Assembly (NCBI GenBank): GCA_036260945.1
Contig: DATALT010000001.1
Coordinates: 32,110-96,109, forward strand
DNA from: Candidatus Babeliales bacterium
Lineage (GTDB): Bacteria; Babelota; Babeliae; Babelales; JACPOV01
DNA: 64,000 nt
Direction of reading: 5' to 3'
In this document: piece after piece, positions 37,037-45,252 of the stretch
How positions within the stretch are numbered: the first letter of the stretch is position 1
Layout: every line of letters begins with the position of its first letter
The notes under the pieces: model-generated
Database searches by the model: none
What the model saw: only the letters and a program-made list of their open reading frames with translations
Told to the model about the DNA's origin: nothing
Program-made: the position numbers and the translations under genes

Positions 37037-37537
37037 ATGTCTAATAATAAAAACTATTCTCTCAATGATTTTTTGCCCCTCATTGCTATTATCATTGCAA
37101 TTGTTTTTTTTACCATAGCGCAACGAATTATTTATGGCTGGAATATCATTGCTGCAATGAACGACTTTATGGGAAGTTTTTTTATAGTTTTTAGTTTGTT
37201 CAAAATATATAATTTGCATAATTTTGTTGAAGCATTTAGCATGTATGATCTCGTTGCAAAGCAATCAACAATTTATGCTTACCTATACCCATTTATCGAA
37301 TTGGGTCTTGGAATTGCATATTTGTTTCGTTTCCAACTAATTCTAACCAATTGGGTAACATTAGCGATTATGATTATTGGAAGTATTGGCGTTGCCTATG
37401 AGCTTGCTCAGAATAAAAGTATTGTGTGCGCATGTTTGGGAACAGTTTTTAGGATTCCAATGACGTATGTAACGCTCGCTGAAGATGTTTTAATGGCGAT
37501 CATGGCGATTTTTATGTTGTTTTATTCCTATCAGTAA
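37037..37537 (+). CDS. MauE/DoxX-like membrane protein
   Basis: The 166-aa protein has four to five membrane spans and the segment KSIVCACLGTVFRIPMTYVTLAED, typical of the MauE/DoxX redox-associated family, in which the CxC pair and the 'P(M/L)xYVTLxE' helix are conserved. Such proteins often accompany heavy-metal resistance genes and may deliver redox equivalents across the membrane. AAGAAGAAAAG precedes ATG 37037. The copper context supports a role in keeping thiols or copper in the right redox state, but this is inference. Confidence 0.72.
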   Translation: MSNNKNYSLNDFLPLIAIIIAIVFFTIAQRIIYGWNIIAAMNDFMGSFFIVFSLFKIYNLHNFVEAFSMYDLVAKQSTIYAYLYPFIELGLGIAYLFRFQLILTNWVTLAIMIIGSIGVAYELAQNKSIVCACLGTVFRIPMTYVTLAEDVLMAIMAIFMLFYSYQ

Positions 37538-37574
37538 CGTTTTCGGTTTAGAATTATTAATTAAAACGTAATAA

Positions 37575-38165
37575 ACCACATCCTAAGGATGTGGTAATAA
37601 AATGCTATGCGAGTAAAAACTCATTGTTAATCTAGCGGTTGGTTGCTCCCAGCAACAACAACCGAAAGATAACAATGAGTCGGTACAGAAGCTTATCACA
37701 TGCGTTATGGTATTGCCATTATCATATTGTTTGGGTACCAAAATATAGATTTCGCATATTGGTAGGAGAAATAAAGGTAGAAGTAGAAAATGTTATAAGA
37801 ATGGTATCGGCGCAGAGCGGTTGTATAATCGAAGAACTGAATGTGCAAGAAGAACATGTGCACTTGCTAGTAATGATTCCGCCGAAAGTGTCGATATCTA
37901 AATATGTAGGAACTGTAAAAGGGAAGAGTGCAATAAGAATATTCTCTAAATTTCAAAATTTGAAAATACAAGCGTACTGGGGAAATCATTTTTTGGGCAA
38001 GAGGATATTGCGCAGATACAATAGGATTGGATTTGGAAAAAATTAGGAAGTACGTTAAATACCAGGAGAAAAAAGAAAAAGCGCTTGAAAATTAAATAAG
38101 AGCTGGGAGCAACGAGGAAAGATCCCTTCTAGGGATCAGTTTAAAGCCACCTCCAGAGGAGGTGG
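37575..38165 (+). mobile_element. IS200/IS605-type element with subterminal hairpins
   Basis: Left hairpin ACCACATCC-taa-GGATGTGGT (37575-37595) and right hairpin CCACCTCC-aga-GGAGGTGG (38147-38165) flank a single Y1 transposase gene. This is the IS200 layout: no terminal inverted repeats, no target duplication. A long leader stem (ACTCATTGTTA 37619-37629 with TAACAATGAGT 37670-37680, plus inner pairing) would bury the transposase ATG, as known for IS200. Exact ends are not determined. Confidence 0.8.
37675..38095 (+). pseudogene. tnpA: IS200-type Y1 transposase TnpA, frameshifted
   Basis: ATG 37675 starts MSRYRSLSHALWYCHYHIVWVPKYRF, and the HUH motif reads EEHVHLLV, all typical of IS200 TnpA. 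After WGNHF the frame slips at a T6 run (37989-37994). As read it ends at 38046 with an unrelated tail. Dropping one T restores FWARGYCADTIGLD...IRKYVKYQEKKEKALEN up to TAA 38093-38095. The catalytic tyrosine lies in that lost part, so the gene is inactive unless the extra T is a sequencing error or slippage occurs. Confidence 0.85.
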
Positions 38166-38177
38166 ATTAGTGTTTAC

Positions 38178-38381
38178 TATACGTATACTTATGCAAATAC
38201 TATGCAGCTTACTATGATTACTGCATTGAAGTCCCAATTAGATCTTTATATGGCGGAACAAGAATTAATAGAGAAATATTGCAATCTCCGTATTGCTTAT
38301 AACAAGCTTGAAAGAGCTTACAGTAAAATTTTAGAGCCATCGGAACAGGCCAATCACGAAATACCCTGTAAAAATGCATAG
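38178..38381 (+). pseudogene. Duplicated C-terminal fragment of the TolC-like gene
   Basis: The 67 residues (YTYTYANTMQLTMITALKSQ...) nearly repeat the end of the efflux lipoprotein. Bases from 38178 match those from 36175 almost exactly for about 125 bases, then the two diverge toward different C-termini. There is no start codon or upstream part; it begins 12 bases after the IS right hairpin. It is the tail of a second TolC-like gene whose front was lost, probably by IS activity or recombination. Confidence 0.85.
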
Positions 38382-38396
38382 TTAATCGAGGTAAGA

Positions 38397-38816
38397 ATGG
38401 TTGTAGATAACCAAAGATCAAATATTGTAATGGCATGGTATTTACTCTATTACACCTATGGATTTTTACCCATAATTACTGGATTAGACAAATACTTTGA
38501 TCTTCTAGGTGATTGGTATATTTACTTAAATCTTGCCATTTCTGAGTTCTTAAACCTAACTCCGGTAACATTCATGTATAGCGTTGGTGCTATAGAAATT
38601 ATAATGGGATTATTGGTTTTTATAAGGCCGCGGATTGGCGGGTATATAATTGCAGTATGGCTACTGGCAATTTGCATTAATTTAATTTCCATGGGATCGC
38701 ACGCGCATGAAAGATATGGTTATATCATGAGACACTATGATATTGTGATACGCGATATAGTTATAGCAATAGGTGCATATGTATTGGTACTTTTATCAAA
38801 AGAGTTGAATAAGTAA
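38397..38816 (+). CDS. DoxX-like membrane protein
   Basis: This 139-aa, four-span protein begins after a good GAGG site (5 bases before ATG 38397). Motifs YGFLPIITGLDKYFDLLGDW, FMYSVGAIEIIMGLLVFIRPRIGGYI and YDIVIRDIVIAIGAYVL are those of DoxX/YkgB-like small membrane proteins. It sits directly after the second efflux fragment, so it may once have been the last gene of a duplicated copper operon. Function in metal or redox homeostasis is inferred from context only. Confidence 0.72.
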   Translation: MVVDNQRSNIVMAWYLLYYTYGFLPIITGLDKYFDLLGDWYIYLNLAISEFLNLTPVTFMYSVGAIEIIMGLLVFIRPRIGGYIIAVWLLAICINLISMGSHAHERYGYIMRHYDIVIRDIVIAIGAYVLVLLSKELNK

Positions 38817-38972
38817 AACTGCAGTAGTCCTTTAGTTTTGATTGCCCACCTTAATTATTCTAGAGGTCTGGTTAAATTCGGTGCTTATCCCAAGTGACTC
38901 AAAAACCATTTTGATATGTTGAAGAGTGAAGCTACACTTAATTTGCTGAGTTCTGAATGTATCAACTATGTG

Positions 38973-38984
38973 ACGCCATACTTC
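38973..38984 (+). repeat. attR-like 12-bp direct repeat
   Basis: GACGCCATACTT, identical to 28535-28546. It lies in the 381-base gap between the DoxX-like gene and the next exported protein; the rest of that gap holds no gene I can support. It marks the proposed right end of the integrated element. Confidence 0.6.
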
Positions 38985-39197
38985 GCTATTTTACATAGCC
39001 TCGTCTGGCTAACGCCATCAAAAAATTAATACCAAAAAAAATACTTGCCTTAATACGTACTATGTTTATCTGATTAGGTCAGTCAAAAAAACTACTAATC
39101 AGAATCGAATAAATCGGTAGTATTTTGCTTTAAAAAGATTTTGGCCAATAGTATAATTAAAGCCAATTTTAAACTAAAAAAAATAACGGGTCTAACG

Positions 39198-39737
39198 GTG
39201 AACATCAAAATATTATTTCTATTGTCGTTAAGTATCGCGCAGCAATCTTTTGGAATGGAAACGGCACCTAAAAAAGAGAATTCTCTTGAATCTCAATTAG
39301 AACAAAATCGTATCGCGCTTTATCGCATAAATATGATTCAATTAATTGATCATGGATTCATGCAGGAAATGTGCCAACCGCTCAATGATTTGATGGATGA
39401 ATTTACAAACAAGAGCCGCGCCTTACATTCAGTGCATAGAAAGTATCGTGATAGAAGCGGTATTAAAAATGATATGATTAAAAATTTTGAAAGGTTTAAT
39501 AAATTCTTTCCAAATAAAGCCAAAAAAATTGATGAATGGAACGGAGTTGCGTTTGATGAGCTTCGCGTATTAATGGCTAAAGAGAAGGTTATTTTGGAGA
39601 AAGAGATAGCCCTGCGTGAAGGAAAAGAATACATCCCAAACTCAAAATTAATGGATAACGTTTTGCCATCTCCAGAATTCATAGAATTGGTTACATGGCA
39701 GTTTGCCCTTTGGTCTCGTGATCAAAGAAGTAAATAA
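39198..39737 (+). CDS. Exported protein of unknown function
   Basis: GTG 39198 gives a signal peptide (MNIKILFLLSLSIAQQSFGM-E). A longer open frame from TTG 39141 would place charged residues before it. The 160-residue mature part is helical and charged (ETAPKKENSLESQLEQN, FERFNKFFPNKAKKI) with no recognised domain. It is the first gene outside the proposed right end of the element and has the signal-peptide style of the chromosomal exported proteins. Confidence 0.55.
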   Translation: MNIKILFLLSLSIAQQSFGMETAPKKENSLESQLEQNRIALYRINMIQLIDHGFMQEMCQPLNDLMDEFTNKSRALHSVHRKYRDRSGIKNDMIKNFERFNKFFPNKAKKIDEWNGVAFDELRVLMAKEKVILEKEIALREGKEYIPNSKLMDNVLPSPEFIELVTWQFALWSRDQRSK

Positions 39738-39828
39738 AAATTAAATACGTCCGACACTTCTAACAATACAAACGAAGGCACAGTATTTAAACTGCGCCTT
39801 CAAAGAAAATCGTAGGTTAAAATTACTA

Positions 39829-40206
39829 TTAAAAATATTTACGTGCTTCTTTAATAGCATTTGCCAATTCATCTTTTTCATCAATTGTTAAAGCAATGCT
39901 TGCGTCTTTTTGCAAGTTGAAAAGTTCAAGAAGATATTCTTCCATGGTATTTATAGCGACCTTCTTTTCTTCACCTTTTTTCATTTGAGAAATTTCTTTT
40001 GCATATTGTGGAACGAATGTAGAAAGAAAGCGAACAGTTCTAAAATTTTGCGGTAGGCCTGCAATAATCGGATATTTATTTATGTTTATTGTAAGCGGTG
40101 CAGTAGTGTCAGATTCCGTTTCTTTACCTGAGTTGATCGCGGCATTTGCATTGGCCACAACAAACGCTAAAGAGGCTAGTATTGCTGCTTTTTTATAGAA
40201 ATTCAT
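39829..40206 (-). CDS. Exported protein, paralogue of 40699-41055
   Basis: AAGGA lies before ATG 40206, which starts a signal peptide (MNFYKKAAILASLAFVVANANA). The mature part shares an order of motifs with the next minus-strand gene: KYPIIAGLPQNFRTVRFLSTFV here and KYPILTAAPLTIRNISSFIGYL there, then LTIDEKDELANAIKEARKYF versus LTAAEKEYLNDAIKQAWIDAKK. The pair forms a small lineage-specific family of ~110-residue helical periplasmic or secreted proteins. Function unknown. Confidence 0.6.
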   Translation of the reverse strand: MNFYKKAAILASLAFVVANANAAINSGKETESDTTAPLTININKYPIIAGLPQNFRTVRFLSTFVPQYAKEISQMKKGEEKKVAINTMEEYLLELFNLQKDASIALTIDEKDELANAIKEARKYF

Positions 40207-40438
40207 ATTTTTTCCTTTTTTTATAATAATCAAAACGATTGTTTACTCTATTAATAGCAGTTTAGCATACTCTAAGAGCTGATTTAAAGGGATTTTTGAG
40301 CATTTTTCATCTTTTATGGCTTGGAAAATGCGTTATTTTGGGCAGTCTGCATATCAAGCCTGTTATCTAATTATAAAATGAATGCGTTCATAAAAAACTG
40401 GATTGGGTTTGTACAAGCAGAGAATTTTAAGTGGAGGC

Positions 40439-40505
40439 TTAATTAATGTATTTTCTCGCTTTTACGACCGCTTTTTTGATTTCGTTAATAGCTTGGCCGT
40501 AATGA
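40439..40505 (-). pseudogene. Possible remnant of a third paralogue
   Basis: In the 465-base gap between the two paralogues, the minus strand reads GQAINEIKKAVVKARKYIN and then stop (40439-40441). This resembles the shared C-terminal 'AIKxARKY' ends of both neighbours. No upstream start or signal peptide remains. It may be chance. The rest of 40234-40698 shows no gene or structure I can support. Confidence 0.25.
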
Positions 40506-40698
40506 ATGATTAAAAAATAATGGAATATGGTTTTTTTGCTTGGTAAGAGTTACCATTACCAATAATCAATCTATATAAATCTTAAACAGTTCACCTCTTT
40601 TTTTTTATTTTTATGTTGGTAGTTATATCTTTAAATAAGATTTCTAAAACGCATTAAAATTTACGAGCCAGATATGAATAGCAAGCAAGTACTAATTT

Positions 40699-41055
40699 CT
40701 ATTTTTTAGCGTCTATCCATGCTTGTTTAATGGCATCATTGAGGTATTCTTTTTCAGCCGCTGTCAGTCCAACCATTACATCGTCTTCCAATAATGATAA
40801 CTCATCTATAACTGCTCTAAATTTAGCGATAGCGTTTTGTTTCTGCTCTGCTGTTTCAGCTAGTTTCAATATAGAAATTTGTCCTTTAAGGTAGCCAATA
40901 AAAGAGGAAATATTTCTTATGGTGAGTGGGGCTGCTGTCAAGATCGGATATTTGCTTGCATCTAGCGACGCAAGAGAAGTCTGAACCATTGCATTTACAT
41001 TCACAGAAATAAGAAGAGCTAATGCAATAAAAGATGGTTTTTTAAGATGTTTCAT
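40699..41055 (-). CDS. Exported protein, paralogue of 39829-40206
   Basis: This 118-aa product has a signal peptide (MKHLKKPSFIALALLISVNVNAM) and GGAAA before ATG 41055. It matches the neighbouring gene 39829-40206 in length, in the KYPI...AP...R motif near the start and in the LTxxEKxxLxxAIKxA ending. Tandem duplication in the same orientation is likely. No known domain. Confidence 0.6.
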   Translation of the reverse strand: MKHLKKPSFIALALLISVNVNAMVQTSLASLDASKYPILTAAPLTIRNISSFIGYLKGQISILKLAETAEQKQNAIAKFRAVIDELSLLEDDVMVGLTAAEKEYLNDAIKQAWIDAKK

Positions 41056-41217
41056 ATTTTTCCTTACTTACATGCTCGTTTTATCTATAGTATTAAGGAT
41101 AACAGACTCAAACGGCGAGCCTCAACATCTTTTGCTATGCCGAGGCTAACTTTATAGCTTTTGTTGTGCTAATTGGCTCATTTAATAGTATTTATAAGAA
41201 CTCCAAGGAGATTATTC

Positions 41218-41556
41218 GTGAATGTACCAAGTCCTATGATCAAAAAGCGCGGGCTCGTAGCGATGACACTTCTTATGTTTTTTACTCTCGGCCTCTATTT
41301 TTTTTATTGGCAGTACAAAACTAAACAAGAGATCAATAAGCTGGGCGGCGAAATACCAACATTCTGGTTTGCAATTATTCCGTTTTTAAATATTTATTTT
41401 GATTATCGTTACGCACAGGATTTTATAAAATTGGTGCGAAAAACAGAAGATCAGCTCCTTTTGATTTTGCTCACGGGTTGCTTAATTTGTGTTCCGTTTG
41501 CTGCGGCGTTAATTGTGCAATATGAACTGAATAATTATGCTGAGAAAAATTCTTGA
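41218..41556 (+). CDS. DUF4234-like small membrane protein
   Basis: GTG 41218 has AAGGAG about 7 bases upstream; a longer open frame from 41173 lacks a site. The sequence KKRGLVAMTLLMFFTLGLYFFYWQYKTKQEINKLGGEIP is the DUF4234 signature (T-LGLY-xxYWxYK). IIPFLNIYFDYRYAQDF and a last hydrophobic helix follow. Two to three membrane spans are predicted. The family has no defined function. Confidence 0.75.
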   Translation: MNVPSPMIKKRGLVAMTLLMFFTLGLYFFYWQYKTKQEINKLGGEIPTFWFAIIPFLNIYFDYRYAQDFIKLVRKTEDQLLLILLTGCLICVPFAAALIVQYELNNYAEKNS

Positions 41557-41718
41557 TTACATAACCCTTAGAATAAAATTTTTGAAGATATCATTTTTTG
41601 GGCACGTGACTTTTATGATTATTTGGTTTTGAAATTATTATTAAATAATTTACTCAAGACTCCGCTTCTTGCTACAACTTATAAGCGTTAAAAGTGCTGA
41701 TCGATAAAAAGGGGTACG

Positions 41719-43257
41719 ATGAATCAAAAATTTTTATTATTGGGCATGCTGGTATTTGGTTGTGACAGTTTTATTAAGCCCTTTCTTTATGCGGGTCAGT
41801 ATTTAGATGGCGCCAGTAGTTTTGGCGATCGCAGTTGTGTAGATAGTTTTATGGCCGCTGATTTAATAGTTAAAAAACCAGCGATGCAAATTAGTATTTC
41901 AAATGTTTCTATATATGGATTATCAACTATAAACGGCATTATCCCTGGCGTTAATGATAGAATTCTTTTAATTGGCCAAACTAATCAGGTAGAAAATGGG
42001 TTGTGGCTGGCTCAGTTGGGTAGTTGGATTCGTCCACTAGATTTCAACGCTGGAGCACAAGCTGGTAGATCGCATATAAAGATTATAGTCACGACTGACG
42101 ATTCATCGACAGATTCTGAATGGGTCTGCACGTCCCCAAACAGTCTTATTGGTACCGATCCGATTACATTTGCACCTTGCAACTACAGCGACCAGTTAAC
42201 GGGGGCAAATATTGGAACAGGAACAGGGCAATTTTTTAGAGATAAAACAGGAAATACTCTTAATTTTAAAACCATAGCAGTTGGCGCTCATCTTGCATTA
42301 ACGAACAATACAAACGATGTCTTATTTAGCACCGATGCGACAACGATTAATAGTGCAAATACTCTTGTTGCACGCGATGCATCAGGCAACTTTAGCGCGG
42401 GAACGATTAATGCAAATTTAGTAGGCAATGTAACGGGAAACGTGATCGGCAATGCAGCGACAGCAACTTCGGCAGCATCTGCTACAAATTTTACTGGTGC
42501 GCTTTCAGGGAATGTGACCGGCACCCAAGCAGCAACAGTGGTGGCGTTTGTTGGTGGTCAAACAGCTAGTGCCATTGCGGCTGGCGCTGTTGCAGCGAAT
42601 TCTGCAACAAACAGTAATACTGCAAATACAATTGTTAAGCGTGATGCGTCTGGCAATTTTAATGCAGGAACCATTAATGCAAACTTGACCGGTGCGGCAT
42701 CTCTTAACGTATTAAAAGCGGGAGATACTATGATCGGTTCTCTTAAATTTCCTTCAGGTTCTCCTAGTGCACCTGCACTCAGTTTTTCAGCAAGTACCCA
42801 AACGGGCCTTGCCTTAGGAATCGATAATTCACTTTCGTTAGGAACAACGGGAACTGAAAGAATGAGAGTTGGCACCAGTATTTTTGCAAACATGCCGCTT
42901 ATACTTAAGGGTGTTCTAAACATTCAAGCGATTCAAAGTATAACGCCAACAAATAATGGATCGGTCATAACTGCAAGCACGACCGGATTACTTCTTTTAA
43001 AGCACACTTCAAACGTTACTAATTTTACCGTTAATTTCCCACCCAATCCTGTTAATGGACAGTTATTCACTATTTTACTCGGTACCAGCAATACGATTTC
43101 GCTCAATAATGCTGGCGGTGCTGGAGGTGCTTCAGTTATTAACGCAATCACGAGCCTCAATCCAGGAAGTGCGCTTGCAGCAGCAACAAATGGAACTTCG
43201 GTCACCTATTTTTATTCGAGTGCGGCAAATAGTTGGTATCGGTTTTTGCGAGGATAA
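41719..43257 (+). CDS. Secreted tail-fibre-like repeat protein
   Basis: After a signal peptide (MNQKFLLLGMLVFGCDSFIKPFLYAG), the first ~150 residues include GIIPGVNDRILLIGQTNQVENGLWL, a module I associate with phage tail and structural proteins. A glycine-, alanine- and asparagine-rich region follows with two copies of NTxVxRDASGNFxAGTINANLxG (about residues 214 and 302). This beta-structured repeat is common in fibre and surface proteins. The C-terminus is a Thr/Ala/Gly-rich beta domain. It lies just before a predicted outer-membrane protein, so it may be a surface fibre. No other phage gene is near. Confidence 0.6.
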   Translation: MNQKFLLLGMLVFGCDSFIKPFLYAGQYLDGASSFGDRSCVDSFMAADLIVKKPAMQISISNVSIYGLSTINGIIPGVNDRILLIGQTNQVENGLWLAQLGSWIRPLDFNAGAQAGRSHIKIIVTTDDSSTDSEWVCTSPNSLIGTDPITFAPCNYSDQLTGANIGTGTGQFFRDKTGNTLNFKTIAVGAHLALTNNTNDVLFSTDATTINSANTLVARDASGNFSAGTINANLVGNVTGNVIGNAATATSAASATNFTGALSGNVTGTQAATVVAFVGGQTASAIAAGAVAANSATNSNTANTIVKRDASGNFNAGTINANLTGAASLNVLKAGDTMIGSLKFPSGSPSAPALSFSASTQTGLALGIDNSLSLGTTGTERMRVGTSIFANMPLILKGVLNIQAIQSITPTNNGSVITASTTGLLLLKHTSNVTNFTVNFPPNPVNGQLFTILLGTSNTISLNNAGGAGGASVINAITSLNPGSALAAATNGTSVTYFYSSAANSWYRFLRG

Positions 43258-43271
43258 AAAATAACAAGTGA

Positions 43272-44219
43272 ATGGCTATGAAAATAAAAAAACTTTGTCT
43301 GTTGTTATTATTAGTCAACTGTCAACCTCTGCTTACTATTTCCCTTGTATATAATATGAAAATTCGTCGCGTATTTAATGTGGGTGCTATTTTGGGAAAA
43401 TCGCAGAAGACGAGAATATTAGCGACAGCAGTTCCTATTTTTTATAAACGCGATCGTGAATTTGTAGATCCTGTTCGGGCAATCAATTTTACTGAAAAGC
43501 GATCGATACTTGGTTCACTTTTTAATCTTCGTGTTACATCGCCCAAATCTGCGTGGTGGGGAGAGATAACAGCGGGAGTGGAAAATGAGCATTTTAAAAC
43601 GCATGGCAGCCAAAATCTTTCTGGATCTCGTACCGGTGGTGATGATATTGTATTTTCTGCTGGCCATAATTGGTTTCCGAATAAAAAAACGCAAGTAGTT
43701 TTTTATGGCATTGGAGGATTTCCTACAAATTTTAAAGTTGATCAAACCGACATTAATGATCCGTTGGTTGGTACCCGATTTTTCAGCGCAGGTTTTGGAT
43801 CGGAACTTTCATACGATTTTATCGCAAGTTTGCGTCAGTCATGCATTATTATTTTTCAAAATAGATTTCTTCATTTCTTTGATCGATCATGGCCGTTTCC
43901 CCTTGTGGGGAGTAGAGTTCAACCGGGAAATGTGATCGACGTACTTTTGAGTTTGCAGTACAGAATAAAACGAACGCTCTTTGAGGGTGGTTATGGCGGA
44001 ACCTATTTTACGAACCAAGCTGCTATCTTGCCTAATCAAAAAATTAATGCTCCTGCCTATGTTCGCAATAGTGGGTATATCACTTTTACCCATTTGATAA
44101 AACATTGCCCAGGTTTTAAAATACCGCTTCTTATTGGCGCAGGGTTTTCGGGGGGGACCGCAAATCTTTTCAAAACGCGCATCATTTCTGGTTGGGTAAC
44201 TCTAAGTACTATTTTTTAA
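43272..44219 (+). CDS. Predicted outer-membrane beta-barrel protein
   Basis: It follows the fibre-like gene after 14 bases and is probably co-transcribed. A signal peptide (KIKKLCLLLLLVNCQPLLT) leads to alternating aromatic/polar strands: WWGEITAGVENEHFKTHG, TQVVFYGIGGFPTNF, RFFSAGFGSELSYDF, ending in a strand with a terminal Phe (GWVTLSTIF), as BAM substrates have. Starts at 43272 or 43278 are equivalent. No family recognised. A surface anchor or porin-like role is inferred. Confidence 0.6.
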   Translation: MAMKIKKLCLLLLLVNCQPLLTISLVYNMKIRRVFNVGAILGKSQKTRILATAVPIFYKRDREFVDPVRAINFTEKRSILGSLFNLRVTSPKSAWWGEITAGVENEHFKTHGSQNLSGSRTGGDDIVFSAGHNWFPNKKTQVVFYGIGGFPTNFKVDQTDINDPLVGTRFFSAGFGSELSYDFIASLRQSCIIIFQNRFLHFFDRSWPFPLVGSRVQPGNVIDVLLSLQYRIKRTLFEGGYGGTYFTNQAAILPNQKINAPAYVRNSGYITFTHLIKHCPGFKIPLLIGAGFSGGTANLFKTRIISGWVTLSTIF

Positions 44220-44516
44220 TCACGCGATAAACTTTTTCGCTTATGCTAATGCTTTGATTATGGCAGATGTTGCGTACCTCTTTTTTCTGTGAAAAAAAGT
44301 GTGGTTCTTTTTAGGGTTTTTTATAATCATCGCTTATTTCTAATATGCTAAAAACAAAATGTCTCGCGCTAGCAATGCGACGCTGCTTGTCCCCAAAAAA
44401 TAGATCGATCATAAAGATTCATGCCTGATTTGATTTGTCTGTAATTAGTAAGACTTTGTGATACACTTAACAAGTATTTATATTTTTCTTATTCTCAATT
44501 GGTTAATTAAAAAACT

Positions 44517-45248
44517 ATGCGCGATCCGGTTCTACAAGTTGTCTCAGTGACAAAGAAATATGATAATTTTGACGCCTTGAAAGGTATTTCTCTTGAAATA
44601 AACCAGGGTGAAATCTTTACGCTGCTCGGTGTCAATGGTGCAGGCAAAACGACGCTCTCTTCGATCATTGCGACATTGAAGCCACCTACAACGGGCGATA
44701 TTCTTTTCGGTGGTACTTCTATCTATAACGATATTTCGACCTATCGGCGAGCGATTGGTTTTTGCCCACAGCGGCCAAACTTGAACAACTATTTTTCATT
44801 GCGAAAAAATTTAGAGTTTGCTGGTCGTTATTTTGGCATGATGGACGAGCAGATACAATTTATGATAGATGATCTAGCTGAACGTTTCAATTTCGCAAAA
44901 TATTTGGATGAAAAGCCGGAGGTGCTTTCTGGTGGTTATAAACAACGCTTTATGTTGGCACGAACAATTATTCATAATCCCAAGCTGATTATTCTTGATG
45001 AACCAACTGTTGCTTTGGATCCTCATATTCGCAATCAACTTTGGGATTACATTAAACAATTAAAAGAGAAAAATATCTCTATTCTTTTAACAACGCATTA
45101 TTTGGAAGAAGCGGAAGTGCTTTCTGATCGTGTCTGCGTTTTGGAACAAGGGAAAATTCGCCTGGTAGATACACCTCAAAATCTCATGCGTTCGTTTCAG
45201 AAGAATAATTTGGAAGATGTTTTTATTCATATGATGCAGCAGGATTAG
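44517..45248 (+). CDS. ABC transporter ATP-binding protein
   Basis: A single cassette of 243 aa: Walker A GVNGAGKTT, Q-loop GFCPQRPNLN, signature LSGGYKQR, Walker B LIILDEPTVALD, H-loop TTHYLEEAE. It is of the ABC-2 exporter class (CcmA/NodI/DrrA-like), which pairs with a six-span permease, present 5 bases downstream. Substrate unknown. No clear ribosome site before ATG 44517. The 297 bases before it hold no gene. Confidence 0.93.
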   Translation: MRDPVLQVVSVTKKYDNFDALKGISLEINQGEIFTLLGVNGAGKTTLSSIIATLKPPTTGDILFGGTSIYNDISTYRRAIGFCPQRPNLNNYFSLRKNLEFAGRYFGMMDEQIQFMIDDLAERFNFAKYLDEKPEVLSGGYKQRFMLARTIIHNPKLIILDEPTVALDPHIRNQLWDYIKQLKEKNISILLTTHYLEEAEVLSDRVCVLEQGKIRLVDTPQNLMRSFQKNNLEDVFIHMMQQD

Positions 45249-45252
45249 ATTC

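Larger units (their letters stand above)
28535..38984. mobile_element. Integrated element of about 10.4 kb in tRNA-Glu carrying copper genes
   Basis: The direct repeat GACGCCATACTT lies at 28535-28546 (tRNA-Glu 3' end plus flank) and 38973-38984. Between the copies sit a serine recombinase whose 3' end enters the tRNA, an orphan antitoxin, a HigBA-type pair, a putative gpII/X-type replication protein and a block of copper-handling genes. Chromosomal-style exported-protein genes resume just outside. The content fits an integrated plasmid-like element. That it can still excise is not shown. Confidence 0.7.

Noticed and set aside
36890..37264. Minus-strand frame opposite the MauE-like gene
   Set aside because: It lacks family motifs and a good start, and overlaps a gene with a clear family signature on the plus strand.
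41719..44219. Prophage remnant suggested by tail-fibre-like repeats
   Set aside because: No capsid, terminase, integrase or lysis gene is near, and both proteins carry bacterial signal peptides.
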